A stretch of DNA of 64,000 bases, from NCBI RefSeq assembly GCF_963662805.1, contig NZ_OY759849.1, forward strand, positions 1-64,000. Direction: 5' to 3'. The translations under genes and the position numbers were made by a program. Shown here piece after piece: positions 9,512 through 18,581 of this stretch. The number at the start of each line of letters is the position of its first letter. Position 1 is the first letter of the stretch. The notes beneath the pieces were generated by a model. The model saw only the letters and a list, made by a program, of their open reading frames with translations, did not search any database and was not told where the DNA came from. The DNA comes from an uncultured Cohaesibacter sp. (GTDB lineage Bacteria; Pseudomonadota; Alphaproteobacteria; Rhizobiales; Cohaesibacteraceae).

Positions 9512-9546
9512 TTTACATGTTTGTTGTAAAACTTCTTTACATGTTG
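9512..9546. promoter_or_regulatory. Candidate operator: TTTACA-N7-TGTAAA plus a direct repeat
   Basis: TTTACA (9512-9517) and TGTAAA (9525-9530) form a dyad. TTTACATGTT recurs 24 bp further at 9536. It lies in the 278-bp divergent spacer between the kinase-aldolase-ABC operon and the aldose epimerase, so it could serve both directions. AT-rich dyads of this type suit ROK regulators, such as the one at 2991. The pairing is inference. Confidence 0.4.
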
Positions 9547-9678
9547 CATTATCCCTGTGAATTTCGGAGGCGACCACCTACGAAAGCACACCAGAGAGGA
9601 CTAGGGTTCTCCTCGCGTTGGGCAGGATTTTGAGGCCGTATCCACAGCCGGGTCGGCTCACGAACAGGAAAGCAGAAG

Positions 9679-10725
9679 ATGACAGAACAATCGCTCGAGC
9701 CGGAGATCGTCGGCGAAATTGACGGCCAGCCCGTCCATGCCTTCAGGCTGGCGGCAGGTGACACCACGCTTGAAGTGATCGACTACGGCGCGATTCTCAC
9801 CCGCCTGACGCGCCCGGATCGCGACGGCGCCATCGCCGACATCGTGCTTGGCTATGACAATCCGGCAGACTATGTCAGCAATCCGGGCAACGCAGGCGCG
9901 ATCTGCGGCCGCCATTCGAACCGGCTGGAAAATGCCACCTTCGAAATGGATGGCGTACGCTATCAACTGACCCCGAACACCCCTCCCCACCATATTCATG
10001 GCGGCGCACCCGGCTTCGGCAAGCGTTTCTGGCAGGGAAGCTTTGGAGCCGATGGCAACAGCATTCACATGAAGCTCTTCTCCGAGGACGGCGATCAGGG
10101 CTATCCCGGCGCCATGGAGATCGAGACGATCTACCGGCTGAATGACAATGGCGACCTGACCATCGAGATGACGGGCACCACCGACAAGCCCACCATCGTC
10201 AACATGGTCTATCACGGCTATTGGAACCTAGCCGGACACGACAGCGGCGACATCTGCGAGCAGTTGCTCCAGATGGAAGCCGACCATTACACGCCCGTCA
10301 GACCCGACAAGGTGCCCACCGGCGAAATTCTGCCTGTCGCGGGCTCGGCCTTCGATTTCACAAAAGCCAAGCCCATCGGCAAGGACATCGCCAATGTCTG
10401 GCCGGGTGGCGGCTATGACTTCAACTTCTGCCTCAGGGATAGCAAGGAAGAGATACGCCCGGTCGCCAGAGCCAGAGATCCCGAAAGCGGTCGAGGTTTC
10501 ATCCTGAGCAGCAACCAGCCGGGCATCCAGTTCTACACCGCCAACCACTATCGCGACTTCCCGATGATCGGGAAAGGTGGCGTGACCTATAATGTCTATG
10601 CAGGCTTTGCCCTTGAGACACAGGTCTACCCGAACGGCCCGAACATCGAGGGCTTCCCATCCTCGCGCCTTGATCCGGGTGAAACCCACCGGCACATCAT
10701 GCATTTCGCCTTCACCAACGAATAG
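9679..10725 (+). CDS. Aldose 1-epimerase (galactose mutarotase family)
   Basis: 348 aa, full length for GalM-type mutarotases; ATG at 9679 follows AGGAAAGCAGAAG. Visible landmarks: ICGRHSNRLENATF near residue 75, the histidine in PHHIHGGAPGFGKRFW near 100, the second histidine in VNMVYHGYWNLAG near 175, GGYDFNFCL near 240 and the C-terminal FALETQVYPNGPN with the catalytic glutamate. It interconverts alpha and beta anomers of a sugar. It is divergent from the kinase/aldolase/ABC operon and shares its regulatory spacer, so it probably prepares that operon's substrate (inference). Confidence 0.88.
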   Translation: MTEQSLEPEIVGEIDGQPVHAFRLAAGDTTLEVIDYGAILTRLTRPDRDGAIADIVLGYDNPADYVSNPGNAGAICGRHSNRLENATFEMDGVRYQLTPNTPPHHIHGGAPGFGKRFWQGSFGADGNSIHMKLFSEDGDQGYPGAMEIETIYRLNDNGDLTIEMTGTTDKPTIVNMVYHGYWNLAGHDSGDICEQLLQMEADHYTPVRPDKVPTGEILPVAGSAFDFTKAKPIGKDIANVWPGGGYDFNFCLRDSKEEIRPVARARDPESGRGFILSSNQPGIQFYTANHYRDFPMIGKGGVTYNVYAGFALETQVYPNGPNIEGFPSSRLDPGETHRHIMHFAFTNE

Positions 10726-10882
10726 GCGCCCATTCGAAACCGGCAGGCACAGCAAAAGTGCAGTGCCTGTCCTGAGGCTTGGCATACGAGACGGCTTATG
10801 CGATGAATGCTCGATGAGCAAAGCGGTTTAAAGCAGTCTTGCCAAACAGCAACGCAAGATAGCGAGCAGGATCATCCCAATC

Positions 10883-11632
10883 ATGTCCAAGATCCCGGTT
10901 GTCCCGGCGCGGAAAATCAAACTCTCCGATTCCATCTACGCTCATATTCTGACCCAGATCACCACGGGCGAATATGGCGCTGGCGACAAATTGCCGTCGG
11001 AAGCGGAGCTGTCGACTGCGTTTCAGGTCTCCCGCCCGATCGTTCGCGAAGCCCTCTCCCGCCTTGCCACCGACGGCCTGATCTATTCCAAACGCGGCAT
11101 TGGCTCCTTTGTCGCCATCAAGCCGTCCAAACGCCTCACCGATTTTGCCAATGCCTCGGATTTGTCCCTCTTCATCCGCTCGTTCGAGCCAAGGATCGTG
11201 CTGGAGGTCGAGGCCGCCCGCCTCGCCGCCACCCGCCGTTCCCGCAGTCAGGTCGAGGAAATAAGAGAAACAATCGAAGCCCTCGACAAGGCCATCACGG
11301 CAGGTGAGCTCGGTCAGGAGCAGGACATCGCCTTTCATGACGCGATTGCCCGCGCCTCGGGCAACAACTATTTCGTCGAGCTGTTGAGTGACCTCCGCGC
11401 TCCGGTCAAGGAGACCATGTATATCGGTTTGGAACTGGCTCGCGAGGGAGCTCCCACCCGCCGCATGCGCATCATCGAAGAGCACACCCGCATCTGTGAT
11501 GCCATCGACACCAAGGACAGCGACGCCGCCGCCGGATACATGAAATATCACGTTCTTCAGGCCCGCGCCGCAATGCTCGACGCCCAGCATCTGGAAAGCA
11601 GGATCGCTCGGGAAGCCACGCCGCAACAATAA
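10883..11632 (+). CDS. GntR-family transcriptional regulator, FadR (FCD) subfamily
   Basis: 249 aa. Winged helix about residues 15-75 (GEYGAGDKLPSEAELSTAFQVSRPIVREALSRL) and an FCD effector domain from about 95 onward, with FHDAIARASGNNYF supplying the usual metal/carboxylate-ligand histidine region. ATG at 10883 follows AGGATCATCCCAATC. It precedes, on the same strand, an ABC importer starting 157 bp downstream, which it may regulate. FCD regulators usually sense organic or sugar acids. Confidence 0.85.
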   Translation: MSKIPVVPARKIKLSDSIYAHILTQITTGEYGAGDKLPSEAELSTAFQVSRPIVREALSRLATDGLIYSKRGIGSFVAIKPSKRLTDFANASDLSLFIRSFEPRIVLEVEAARLAATRRSRSQVEEIRETIEALDKAITAGELGQEQDIAFHDAIARASGNNYFVELLSDLRAPVKETMYIGLELAREGAPTRRMRIIEEHTRICDAIDTKDSDAAAGYMKYHVLQARAAMLDAQHLESRIAREATPQQ

Positions 11633-11788
11633 ACAAGCCGTTGGAATAGCAAGGCAAACCATCTGGACAGCCTTGACGCAATTCGGGCGACTGTCATCAA
11701 ATCTTCATGAAGGATACATGCAACTGTCATATCCGGGCGATACGCAGGCGTAAATCCTTTTGATGGCGCCCAACTATAAGTTTTTCCT

Positions 11789-12856
11789 ATGACAATCAAG
11801 GCTACTGCCGCCCTGTCCATCCATTCTCTGTCCATGAGTTATGGTCAGGAAAAGGTACTGGATGGCATCTCTGTCGAGCTTATGGCGGGCGAAGTCTTGG
11901 GGCTTCTGGGGCCATCCGGTTGCGGCAAGACCACCTTGCTGCGTCTCATCTCCGGTCTGCTCCTGCCCGACGAGGGCCGGATCGAAATCGCCGGTCGCAC
12001 CGTTGCCGACCCGGAAAAGCAGATCGCCCTGCCCCCGGAAAAACGCGATCTTGGCATGGTCTTTCAGGACTATGCCCTATGGCCTCACATGTCGGTTGCC
12101 AAGAATGTGGCCTTCCCCCTCGAAATGCAGAAGGTTCCAGCCGACGAGCGCAAACGCCGGGTCCTCAAGGCGCTGGATCGCGTCGGCCTTGCTGCGATGG
12201 CCGAACGCCGCCCGTCCGATCTCTCGGGTGGCCAGCAGCAGCGCGTTGCAATCGCCCGCGCCATCGTTGCCGAACCACCGCTGGTGCTGTTTGACGAACC
12301 CCTGTCCAATCTGGACCGCGAACTGCGCGAAACCATGATCGATGAATTGGGGGATCTCGTCGCCGATCTCAATCTCAGCGCCGTCTATGTAACCCATGAT
12401 CACGCCGAAGCCCTCACACTCTCGGATCAGGTGGCGGTGATGCGTGGCGGGCATATCGAACAGCTGGCGGCACCGGACACACTGGTCAACGAACCGGCCA
12501 GCGCCACTGTCGCCGACTTCCTGCGCCTTGGAAGCCTGTTTCCAGCGACGCGCGAAGGCGAGCTCTGGCCTATCGACGGCACGTCTATCCTGCTCCCCAG
12601 CTCCGGAGTTGATGCATCCGCCGCCACGGTGCTGCTGCCGGAAAAGGCTCTGCGTCTTGGCCTCAATGGCCCTGCGACCCTCAAAGCCGAAGTCGTCCGC
12701 AGCCAGACCCGCAGCACCGGCTTTGCCCTCACCCTGCGCATCGCAGGAACCGAACACCTCGTCCGCCTTCTTACTACCAAACGCGTAAAACCCGGCGAAT
12801 TGCTGGACCTGTCCTACACACCTGAAGACCTGCGCTGGTTTCCAGCGGTGAAGTAA
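11789..12856 (+). CDS. ABC transporter ATP-binding protein, FbpC/AfuC/PotA-like
   Basis: 355 aa: Walker A GPSGCGKTT, signature LSGGQQQR, Walker B VLFDEPLSNLD, H-loop VTHDH and a C-terminal OB-type regulatory extension after about residue 240. It energises the two-domain permease at 13818 with the binding protein at 12886. There is no Shine-Dalgarno before ATG 11789. TATAAG sits at 11775-11780, so the transcript could start at or next to the ATG (leaderless). The alternative ATG at 11834 would still keep Walker A. Confidence 0.88.
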   Translation: MTIKATAALSIHSLSMSYGQEKVLDGISVELMAGEVLGLLGPSGCGKTTLLRLISGLLLPDEGRIEIAGRTVADPEKQIALPPEKRDLGMVFQDYALWPHMSVAKNVAFPLEMQKVPADERKRRVLKALDRVGLAAMAERRPSDLSGGQQQRVAIARAIVAEPPLVLFDEPLSNLDRELRETMIDELGDLVADLNLSAVYVTHDHAEALTLSDQVAVMRGGHIEQLAAPDTLVNEPASATVADFLRLGSLFPATREGELWPIDGTSILLPSSGVDASAATVLLPEKALRLGLNGPATLKAEVVRSQTRSTGFALTLRIAGTEHLVRLLTTKRVKPGELLDLSYTPEDLRWFPAVK

Positions 12857-12885
12857 ACTTGACCCCTGATGATTGGAGATACCCA

Positions 12886-13818
12886 ATGCGTCGCACGCTC
12901 ACTGCACTTGCTCTCGGCCTTCTGGCCACCACGGCAGCTCATGCCGACATCACCGTCTATTCCGCAGGCCCCAAAGCCCTGATTGGCAATCTGGCCAAGG
13001 GCTTCACCGCCGCTTCGGGCATCAATGTCAACGTCTTTCAGGCAACCACCGGCAAGGTGATGGCCCGTCTTGAGGCCGAAAGCGCCAACCCGGTCGCCGA
13101 CGTTGTTGTCTCCGCCTCCTGGGGCACGGCCACCGACTTCGCCGAAAAAGGTCTCCTGCTGCCCTACACCAGCCCGAACGCGGCAACCGTTCCTGATTTC
13201 CTCAAGACCGACACCGCCGTTGCGCAGGGAGTTGCTGGCATCTGCATCGCATGGAACACCAAGTCCGGCACCCCGAAGCCGACGGATTGGGCAGACCTTG
13301 CCAAACCGGAATACAAGGATCTTGTCACCCTTCCCGATCCGGCAGCCTCCGGCGGCACCTACACCCTCGTTGAAGCCTTTGCTGCCAACGGCATGAGCGA
13401 TGTGCTTCAGGGCCTCAAGGACAACGGCGCCATTGTCGCCGGTGCAAATGCTGCTGCTCTGAACCCGGTTCTGCAGGGTGCCAAGGCAACCGTCTTTGCC
13501 GCAGTTGACTACATCACCATGGCCGCAGCCGCCAAAGGCGAAAGCGTTGAAGTCGTCTTCCCGACCAGCGGCACCGTGGTTGCTCCGCGCCCTATGATGA
13601 TCCTCAAATCTTCCAAACAGCAGGAAGAAGCCAAGAAGTTCATCGATTACGTGCTGTCCGAAGAGGGCCAGAAAGCCGTCGCCAAGGTCTTCCTGATGCC
13701 GTCCCGCACCGATATCAAGGTCGACCGTCCGCTGATCGGCGATCTCAAGCTGCTGTCCTCCGAAGGCGCTCCTGATCGCGACCAGATTCTGGCTGACTTC
13801 AAAGCGATCTTCAACTGA
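12886..13818 (+). CDS. ABC transporter substrate-binding protein, Fbp/Afu/PhnS-like
   Basis: 310 aa from ATG at 12886 (GGAG upstream); an ATG-less extension reaches back to 12859. Signal peptide of about 20 residues ending AAHA-DITVYSAGP. The fold is that of FbpA/AfuA/PhnS proteins, often auto-annotated as ferric binding. The adjacent tyrosine pair that coordinates iron in FbpA is absent (there is no YY in the protein), so iron is unlikely. A hexose phosphate, phosphonate or similar anion fits better (family knowledge plus inference). Its stop overlaps the permease start by one base. Confidence 0.82.
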   Translation: MRRTLTALALGLLATTAAHADITVYSAGPKALIGNLAKGFTAASGINVNVFQATTGKVMARLEAESANPVADVVVSASWGTATDFAEKGLLLPYTSPNAATVPDFLKTDTAVAQGVAGICIAWNTKSGTPKPTDWADLAKPEYKDLVTLPDPAASGGTYTLVEAFAANGMSDVLQGLKDNGAIVAGANAAALNPVLQGAKATVFAAVDYITMAAAAKGESVEVVFPTSGTVVAPRPMMILKSSKQQEEAKKFIDYVLSEEGQKAVAKVFLMPSRTDIKVDRPLIGDLKLLSSEGAPDRDQILADFKAIFN

Positions 13819-15521
13819 TGGCATCGGGGACACCAGCGACAGGTGCTGACGGCAGCGCCCTGCTCAAATGGACTGCGATCATCGGTCTGATGGTGATCGT
13901 GGCTGTCCCCTGTCTGTTTATCGTCATTCAGGCGATTTTTCCCGACATCGGGAGCGGCTCACTGGCCGCTCCCTTCTCTCTCTTATTCAAGACGCTCAAT
14001 GATCCGAGTCTCATTGGCCTGACGGGCAACACCCTGATGCTGGGTGTCGGAACCGTGATCGCCGCCGCCATTCTGGCGTTGCCTCTTGCCGCCCTCAGAG
14101 CATTGTTTCACGTCCCCGGCGCAATCCTTTGGGATGCGCTTCTGCTCGTCCCCTTCATGATCCCGCCCTATATCGCAGCCCTTGGCTGGATTATGACCCT
14201 GCAACAGAACGGCTACGCAGAACAGGTCACCGGCTTCAACTTCGCCCCCCTGCTCTTCTCCGTGCCCGGTATCATGATCATCATGGGGCTCAACACCTTC
14301 CCGGTCGTCTATTTCGTGCTCTCGCGCACGTTCGAGACCGTGGGAGCACGCTATTCCGATGTGGGCCGTGTCTTTGGTGCCAACCAGTGGCGCTCCTTCC
14401 GCCGGATCACCTTTCCTCTCGCCATGCCCGGCCTAGCCGCCAGCCTCTTGTTGGTCTTTGCCATGTCGATCGAGGAATATGGCACCCCCGCAGCTCTTGG
14501 ACGCCGCATCGGCTTCGAGGTGCTTGTGACTGGCATCGAGAACCGCATTTCCGAATGGCCGATCGACCTGCCCGGCGCTGCCACACTTTCCATGGTGCTG
14601 GTCTGTCTGGCGCTGCTGGCCTTCATGCTGCAGCGTTGGCTCCTAACCCGGCGGGACTATCGCATCGTTGGCGGCAAGCCACAGGCCTCCGACAAGCGGG
14701 CGTTGGGCGCATGGACCCTGCCGGTCATGCTGCTCTTTGCTTTTGTGGCCTTTCTGGCGACGGGCCTACCCATCCTTGCCATTCTGGCAACGGCCCTGTC
14801 GCGCACCATTTCCGGTGGGCTGACGCCATCCAACATGGGTCTCGACAATTTCAGCGAGCTTCTGGGGATCGGCAGCGACGGGCTGGATGCCCTTGGCAAT
14901 TCGCTCATGCTCGGCATCAGCACTGCCATTCTCGCTGGATTGCTTGGAGCCATCACAGCCTATTCAGTGGTCAAGGGACGCGGACGTTTCCGCATCGTGC
15001 TCGACGCCCTGTCGATCACGCCCAACGCCCTGCCCGGCGTGGTCGTGGCCGTCGGCATCATTCTGGCCTGGAGCCAGCCATGGCTGCCGATTTCGCCCTA
15101 CAACACACCCTTCATCCTGCTGCTCGCTTATATCTGCATCCTGCTGCCACAGCCGGTGCGCTATGCCACAGCGTCGCTGCACCAACTCGGTGACAATCTC
15201 GAAGCGGCAGCAAGGGTCAGCGGTGCCGGAGCGCTTCACGCCTTCACGCGGATTGTCTTCCCCCTGATCCTGCGGAGCATGGTCACGGCGATGATCCTTG
15301 TCTTTGCCGTCGCCTCGCGTGAGCTGGTTGCCTCCCTGCTCGTTGCGCCGGTCGGCTTCCAGACCATCGCCGTCTATATCTGGCAGCAGTTCGATCAGGG
15401 CTCCGTCGGTCTTGGCATGGCCATGGCCTTCTGCGCCATCCTGATCACAACCCTGATCCCGCTGGTGCTTATCTCGCTGCTGCGATGGATCTCCAAAGAC
15501 AAGGTCGCGGGCCTCAACTGA
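13818..15521 (+). CDS. ABC transporter permease, fused two-domain (FbpB/AfuB-like)
   Basis: 567 aa with about 12 membrane segments in two homologous halves. Each half has an EAA-type loop: VGRVFGANQWRSFRRITFPLAMPGLAASL near residue 195 and AARVSGAGALHAFTRIVFPLILRSM near 475. The start overlaps the binding-protein stop (TGATG), a sign of coupled translation. This single protein supplies the whole channel. It is the last gene of the 11789-15521 importer; the next gene converges on it only 17 bp away. Confidence 0.9.
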   Translation: MASGTPATGADGSALLKWTAIIGLMVIVAVPCLFIVIQAIFPDIGSGSLAAPFSLLFKTLNDPSLIGLTGNTLMLGVGTVIAAAILALPLAALRALFHVPGAILWDALLLVPFMIPPYIAALGWIMTLQQNGYAEQVTGFNFAPLLFSVPGIMIIMGLNTFPVVYFVLSRTFETVGARYSDVGRVFGANQWRSFRRITFPLAMPGLAASLLLVFAMSIEEYGTPAALGRRIGFEVLVTGIENRISEWPIDLPGAATLSMVLVCLALLAFMLQRWLLTRRDYRIVGGKPQASDKRALGAWTLPVMLLFAFVAFLATGLPILAILATALSRTISGGLTPSNMGLDNFSELLGIGSDGLDALGNSLMLGISTAILAGLLGAITAYSVVKGRGRFRIVLDALSITPNALPGVVVAVGIILAWSQPWLPISPYNTPFILLLAYICILLPQPVRYATASLHQLGDNLEAAARVSGAGALHAFTRIVFPLILRSMVTAMILVFAVASRELVASLLVAPVGFQTIAVYIWQQFDQGSVGLGMAMAFCAILITTLIPLVLISLLRWISKDKVAGLN

Positions 15522-15538
15522 GCGTCAGACCCTCAGAT

Positions 15539-16480
15539 CTAGAGTTCATGCTTCCAGGGAGGATTGGCCCCCTTGCGCGATACGGTAACAGCCGCAATCT
15601 TCGCTGCAAACTCCATCGCTTCAACAATCTGCGCGTCAGCAATCGTCTCAAGCGACGCCTTGTCGAGCAAATCGAACTCGGAGAGCTTGTAGAGGATACC
15701 GGCATTAAATGTGTCGCCCGCTCCGACTGTGTCGACCACCTCGACCCGCTGCGCAGAAACAGAAATCTCGCGACCATCAGCCAGATAGGCCGTCGCACCA
15801 TCCGCCCCCTTTGTGACGAGGATGATCTTCAGCCCCATCTGGCGCAAGACCGCAACCTGCGCATCAAGCCCGTCCGTGTCGGGCATCAGCCACGCGAGAT
15901 CCTCGTCCGAGACTTTTACGATATCGGCGTGGGACAGCATGTTGTTGATGCGGGCACGATAGACATTGGCATCCTGAATGAACCCCGGTCTGACATTCGG
16001 GTCCATCATGATGACATGCCCGGCAGATTCCCGAACGGCAATCGCTTCATAGGTGCGGGCACAGGGCTCGACGGCGAGGGAAATGCCGCCAAAGAACATG
16101 GCGTCTATCTCTGCCGGAATGGGCCGCACATCATCAAGCGACAGCATCCGCCCGGCCGTGTTCTCGTCATAAAAATGATAGGTCGCATGACCATTGTCCA
16201 GTTTGACGAAGGCAAGCGTTGTCGGCTGGCTGCTCTTCTTGCACAGATTGACCGCCACACCGCTCTCCGCGAGCGTGCCCTGCAACTGCTCACCGAACAG
16301 ATCCGATGACAGGCCGGTCAGGAATTCGGTCGGCTCGCCAAGACGCCCCAAGGCAATTGCCGTGTTGAAGACCGAGCCTCCCGAGCAGGGCTGATAGGAC
16401 AACGCCCCTGCCGAGCTCTCGACCGGGATCATGTCAATCAACGCTTCGCCGCAACAAAGAATTCTGGCTGTTTCACTCAC
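15539..16480 (-). CDS. PfkB-family carbohydrate kinase, fructokinase-like
   Basis: 313 aa from GTG at 16480, chosen because GGGAGG lies 8 nt upstream; the ATG at 16504 has no such site. Motifs: CCGEALIDMIP at the start, CSGGSVFNTAIALGRLG near residue 32, and DTVGAGDTFNAGIL near 245 with the catalytic aspartate. Similar proteins phosphorylate D-fructose at O6. It lies 117 bp downstream of a LacI regulator on the same strand. That regulator is divergent from a D-lyxose/D-mannose isomerase, so mannose to fructose to fructose-6-phosphate is a reasonable reading (inference). Confidence 0.82.
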   Translation of the reverse strand: MSETARILCCGEALIDMIPVESSAGALSYQPCSGGSVFNTAIALGRLGEPTEFLTGLSSDLFGEQLQGTLAESGVAVNLCKKSSQPTTLAFVKLDNGHATYHFYDENTAGRMLSLDDVRPIPAEIDAMFFGGISLAVEPCARTYEAIAVRESAGHVIMMDPNVRPGFIQDANVYRARINNMLSHADIVKVSDEDLAWLMPDTDGLDAQVAVLRQMGLKIILVTKGADGATAYLADGREISVSAQRVEVVDTVGAGDTFNAGILYKLSEFDLLDKASLETIADAQIVEAMEFAAKIAAVTVSRKGANPPWKHEL

Positions 16481-16597
16481 CGCTCTAACCTCCCGTTCAT
16501 GCACCGCTCGAGCGACCCAGTCGCCGGGAGATGCACCATCTGCTTAATCGTCTCAATGAGCATCCGAACCGCAGCGATTGCGCGCGGATGCTTCCAG

Positions 16598-17608
16598 TTA
16601 ACTGAACTTGACCAGCGGATCGCGCACGATCTGCTGGATCTCTTTGTTCCCGTCCTTCAGTTGGGACAGAAGAATGCTGCCCATCTGGCGACCTGCCGCG
16701 CCGATATCCTCGTGGACCCGGTCGATTCTCGGGTCGATCTGCTCCAGAATCCTGTGGTTGCATTTCACCACGACATCATATTCGTTTCCGCGTGACCGGC
16801 CCACTGCTCTCAAAGCCGAATAAAGCGCCAGATAGGAGGCCTCACCCGGGCAGATGAAGCCATCCACATCCCGGCTCGAGCCGTCCCCCAACAAGCGCCC
16901 CACCCAGTCGCGGACTTCCTCGTGACTCGAATCGAGCGTCACATCCTCCGGAATGACCGCATCAAGGCCGGTCTCCCGGATAGCCTTCATGAAGCCATAA
17001 CGCATATGCTGATGGAAGGTATATTCATGTCGCGGAAGGATGATCGCGAGCTTGGTCCGCCCCTTCTTGGCCAGCCGCTGCACGGCCATATAGGCAAAGG
17101 CTTCATTGTCGAAATCAACAAAATGATGCGGCTGGGAAAAATCCGTTCGACCATGGCTGACGAACGGGAAATTCTGCTCGAGCAGATAGCGGATGCGCTC
17201 ATCGAAATTCTGCGTTCGTGTCAGCACCACGCCATCAGCCAGATCATATTCGATCAACCGCTTGATCGGGGCGAGCTCGTTGTGCCCTCCAAGGGCCGGC
17301 GTGATGTTGAGATGATAATCAGAACCGACCAGAGCCTCGGACAGGCCCGCGATCAGACTGTTGCCAAACCCGAAGATCTCGTCGTGAGGATTGAGCACGA
17401 GGCTGATGGTCCGGGTCTTGCCCGTCCTCAGGCGTAGGGCAGCTCGGTCGGGCACATAGCCGATGCCCTTGGCGACTTCAGCAACCCGCAACCGGGTCGC
17501 CTCGGCGATCTGCGGATCGCCCTTGAGAGCGCGCGAGACGGTCGTCACGGCAAATCCGGTCACATCGGCGATTGTCCGCTGTGTCGGACGCTTGCTATCC
17601 TTGGCCAT
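16598..17608 (-). CDS. LacI-family transcriptional regulator
   Basis: 336 aa from ATG at 17608 (GGAGAGGGA immediately upstream). The N-terminal HTH reads RTIADVTGFAVTTVSRALKGD, with the hinge near residue 50, followed by a periplasmic-binding-protein-like effector domain. It is probably co-transcribed with the kinase at 15539 and divergent from the sugar isomerase at 17875. It most likely represses both in the absence of mannose, lyxose or fructose (inference). I could not locate a convincing LacI dyad in the 266-bp spacer. Confidence 0.87.
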   Translation of the reverse strand: MAKDSKRPTQRTIADVTGFAVTTVSRALKGDPQIAEATRLRVAEVAKGIGYVPDRAALRLRTGKTRTISLVLNPHDEIFGFGNSLIAGLSEALVGSDYHLNITPALGGHNELAPIKRLIEYDLADGVVLTRTQNFDERIRYLLEQNFPFVSHGRTDFSQPHHFVDFDNEAFAYMAVQRLAKKGRTKLAIILPRHEYTFHQHMRYGFMKAIRETGLDAVIPEDVTLDSSHEEVRDWVGRLLGDGSSRDVDGFICPGEASYLALYSALRAVGRSRGNEYDVVVKCNHRILEQIDPRIDRVHEDIGAAGRQMGSILLSQLKDGNKEIQQIVRDPLVKFS

Positions 17609-17874
17609 TCCCTCTCCGACGAACCCGGCAACGCGCCCCTTCCGGAGACGCGACTGACAGCCCAAACTGGCGCATCAAAGGCCAACCTTTAACACGTCAC
17701 TTCACAAAAGTTGGTCCACGATACGTCATAAGATACGGAATTTCAAACGACTCTCCACTTATCCCCCTCGAAATTTACAACGATGTAATTGCGCCGAAAC
17801 CCTGCTATACTGGCCCGACAATTGCTCCCATAACGAGCAACAACGATCAAGATATCAGACAACAAGGCCCGATC

Positions 17875-18555
17875 ATGAAACGCTCACTGGTGAATGAAAT
17901 CCTGAAGGAAAGCGATGCCTTCATCCGTTCCTTCGGCTATGTCCTGCCACCCTTTGCTTACTTCTCGCCAGAGAAAATGCAAGAAATCGATCACAGCCTC
18001 TATGTGGAACGCACGATGGGCTGGGACATCACCGACTATGGCCTTGAGAAATTCGACGAACTGGGCCTGTTTCTCTTCACGGTCCGCAACGGCATCGCCG
18101 CCGATCTCAACAAGGGAACCGGGATGCTCTATGCGGAAAAGATCATGATCAGCCGCAAGGACCAGCTGTCTCCGATGCACCGGCACTACATCAAGGCCGA
18201 AGACATCATCAACCGTGGTGGCGGCAAGCTTGTGCTCGAACTCTTTTCCTTTGACGAGAAGGGCGAAATCGACCGCGAAAGCGACGTCACCGTTCCGGTC
18301 GACGGGCGCATGGTCACCCTGCCCGCCGGCGGTCATCTCAAACTCGATCCCGGCGAGAGCGTCACCCTGATGCCGGGCGTCTGGCACGCCTTTTGGGGTG
18401 AAGGAGCCGACGTTCTGATCGGTGAGGTCTCGACCGTCAATGACGACCGCACCGACAACTGGTTCGAAATGAAAATCGGTCGCTTCTCAAACATCGAAGA
18501 AGACGAGGCTCCGGTCCATCTGCTCGTCTCCGACTATGACCACTGGCTGAAATAG
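17875..18555 (+). CDS. D-lyxose ketol-isomerase family protein (D-lyxose/D-mannose isomerase)
   Basis: 226 aa cupin-fold isomerase; ATG at 17875 with AAGG upstream. Predicted metal ligands are H102 and H104 in SPMHRHYIK, a glutamate near 109 and the later histidine in MPGVWHAFWGEG. Family members interconvert D-lyxose/D-xylulose and D-mannose/D-fructose with Mn2+. The divergent LacI-kinase pair points to mannose or lyxose use. The frame is open far upstream (to 17572), but nothing there looks coding. Confidence 0.83.
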   Translation: MKRSLVNEILKESDAFIRSFGYVLPPFAYFSPEKMQEIDHSLYVERTMGWDITDYGLEKFDELGLFLFTVRNGIAADLNKGTGMLYAEKIMISRKDQLSPMHRHYIKAEDIINRGGGKLVLELFSFDEKGEIDRESDVTVPVDGRMVTLPAGGHLKLDPGESVTLMPGVWHAFWGEGADVLIGEVSTVNDDRTDNWFEMKIGRFSNIEEDEAPVHLLVSDYDHWLK

Positions 18556-18581
18556 CCGCACGCGTGAGCGCCGGGGGAGCC

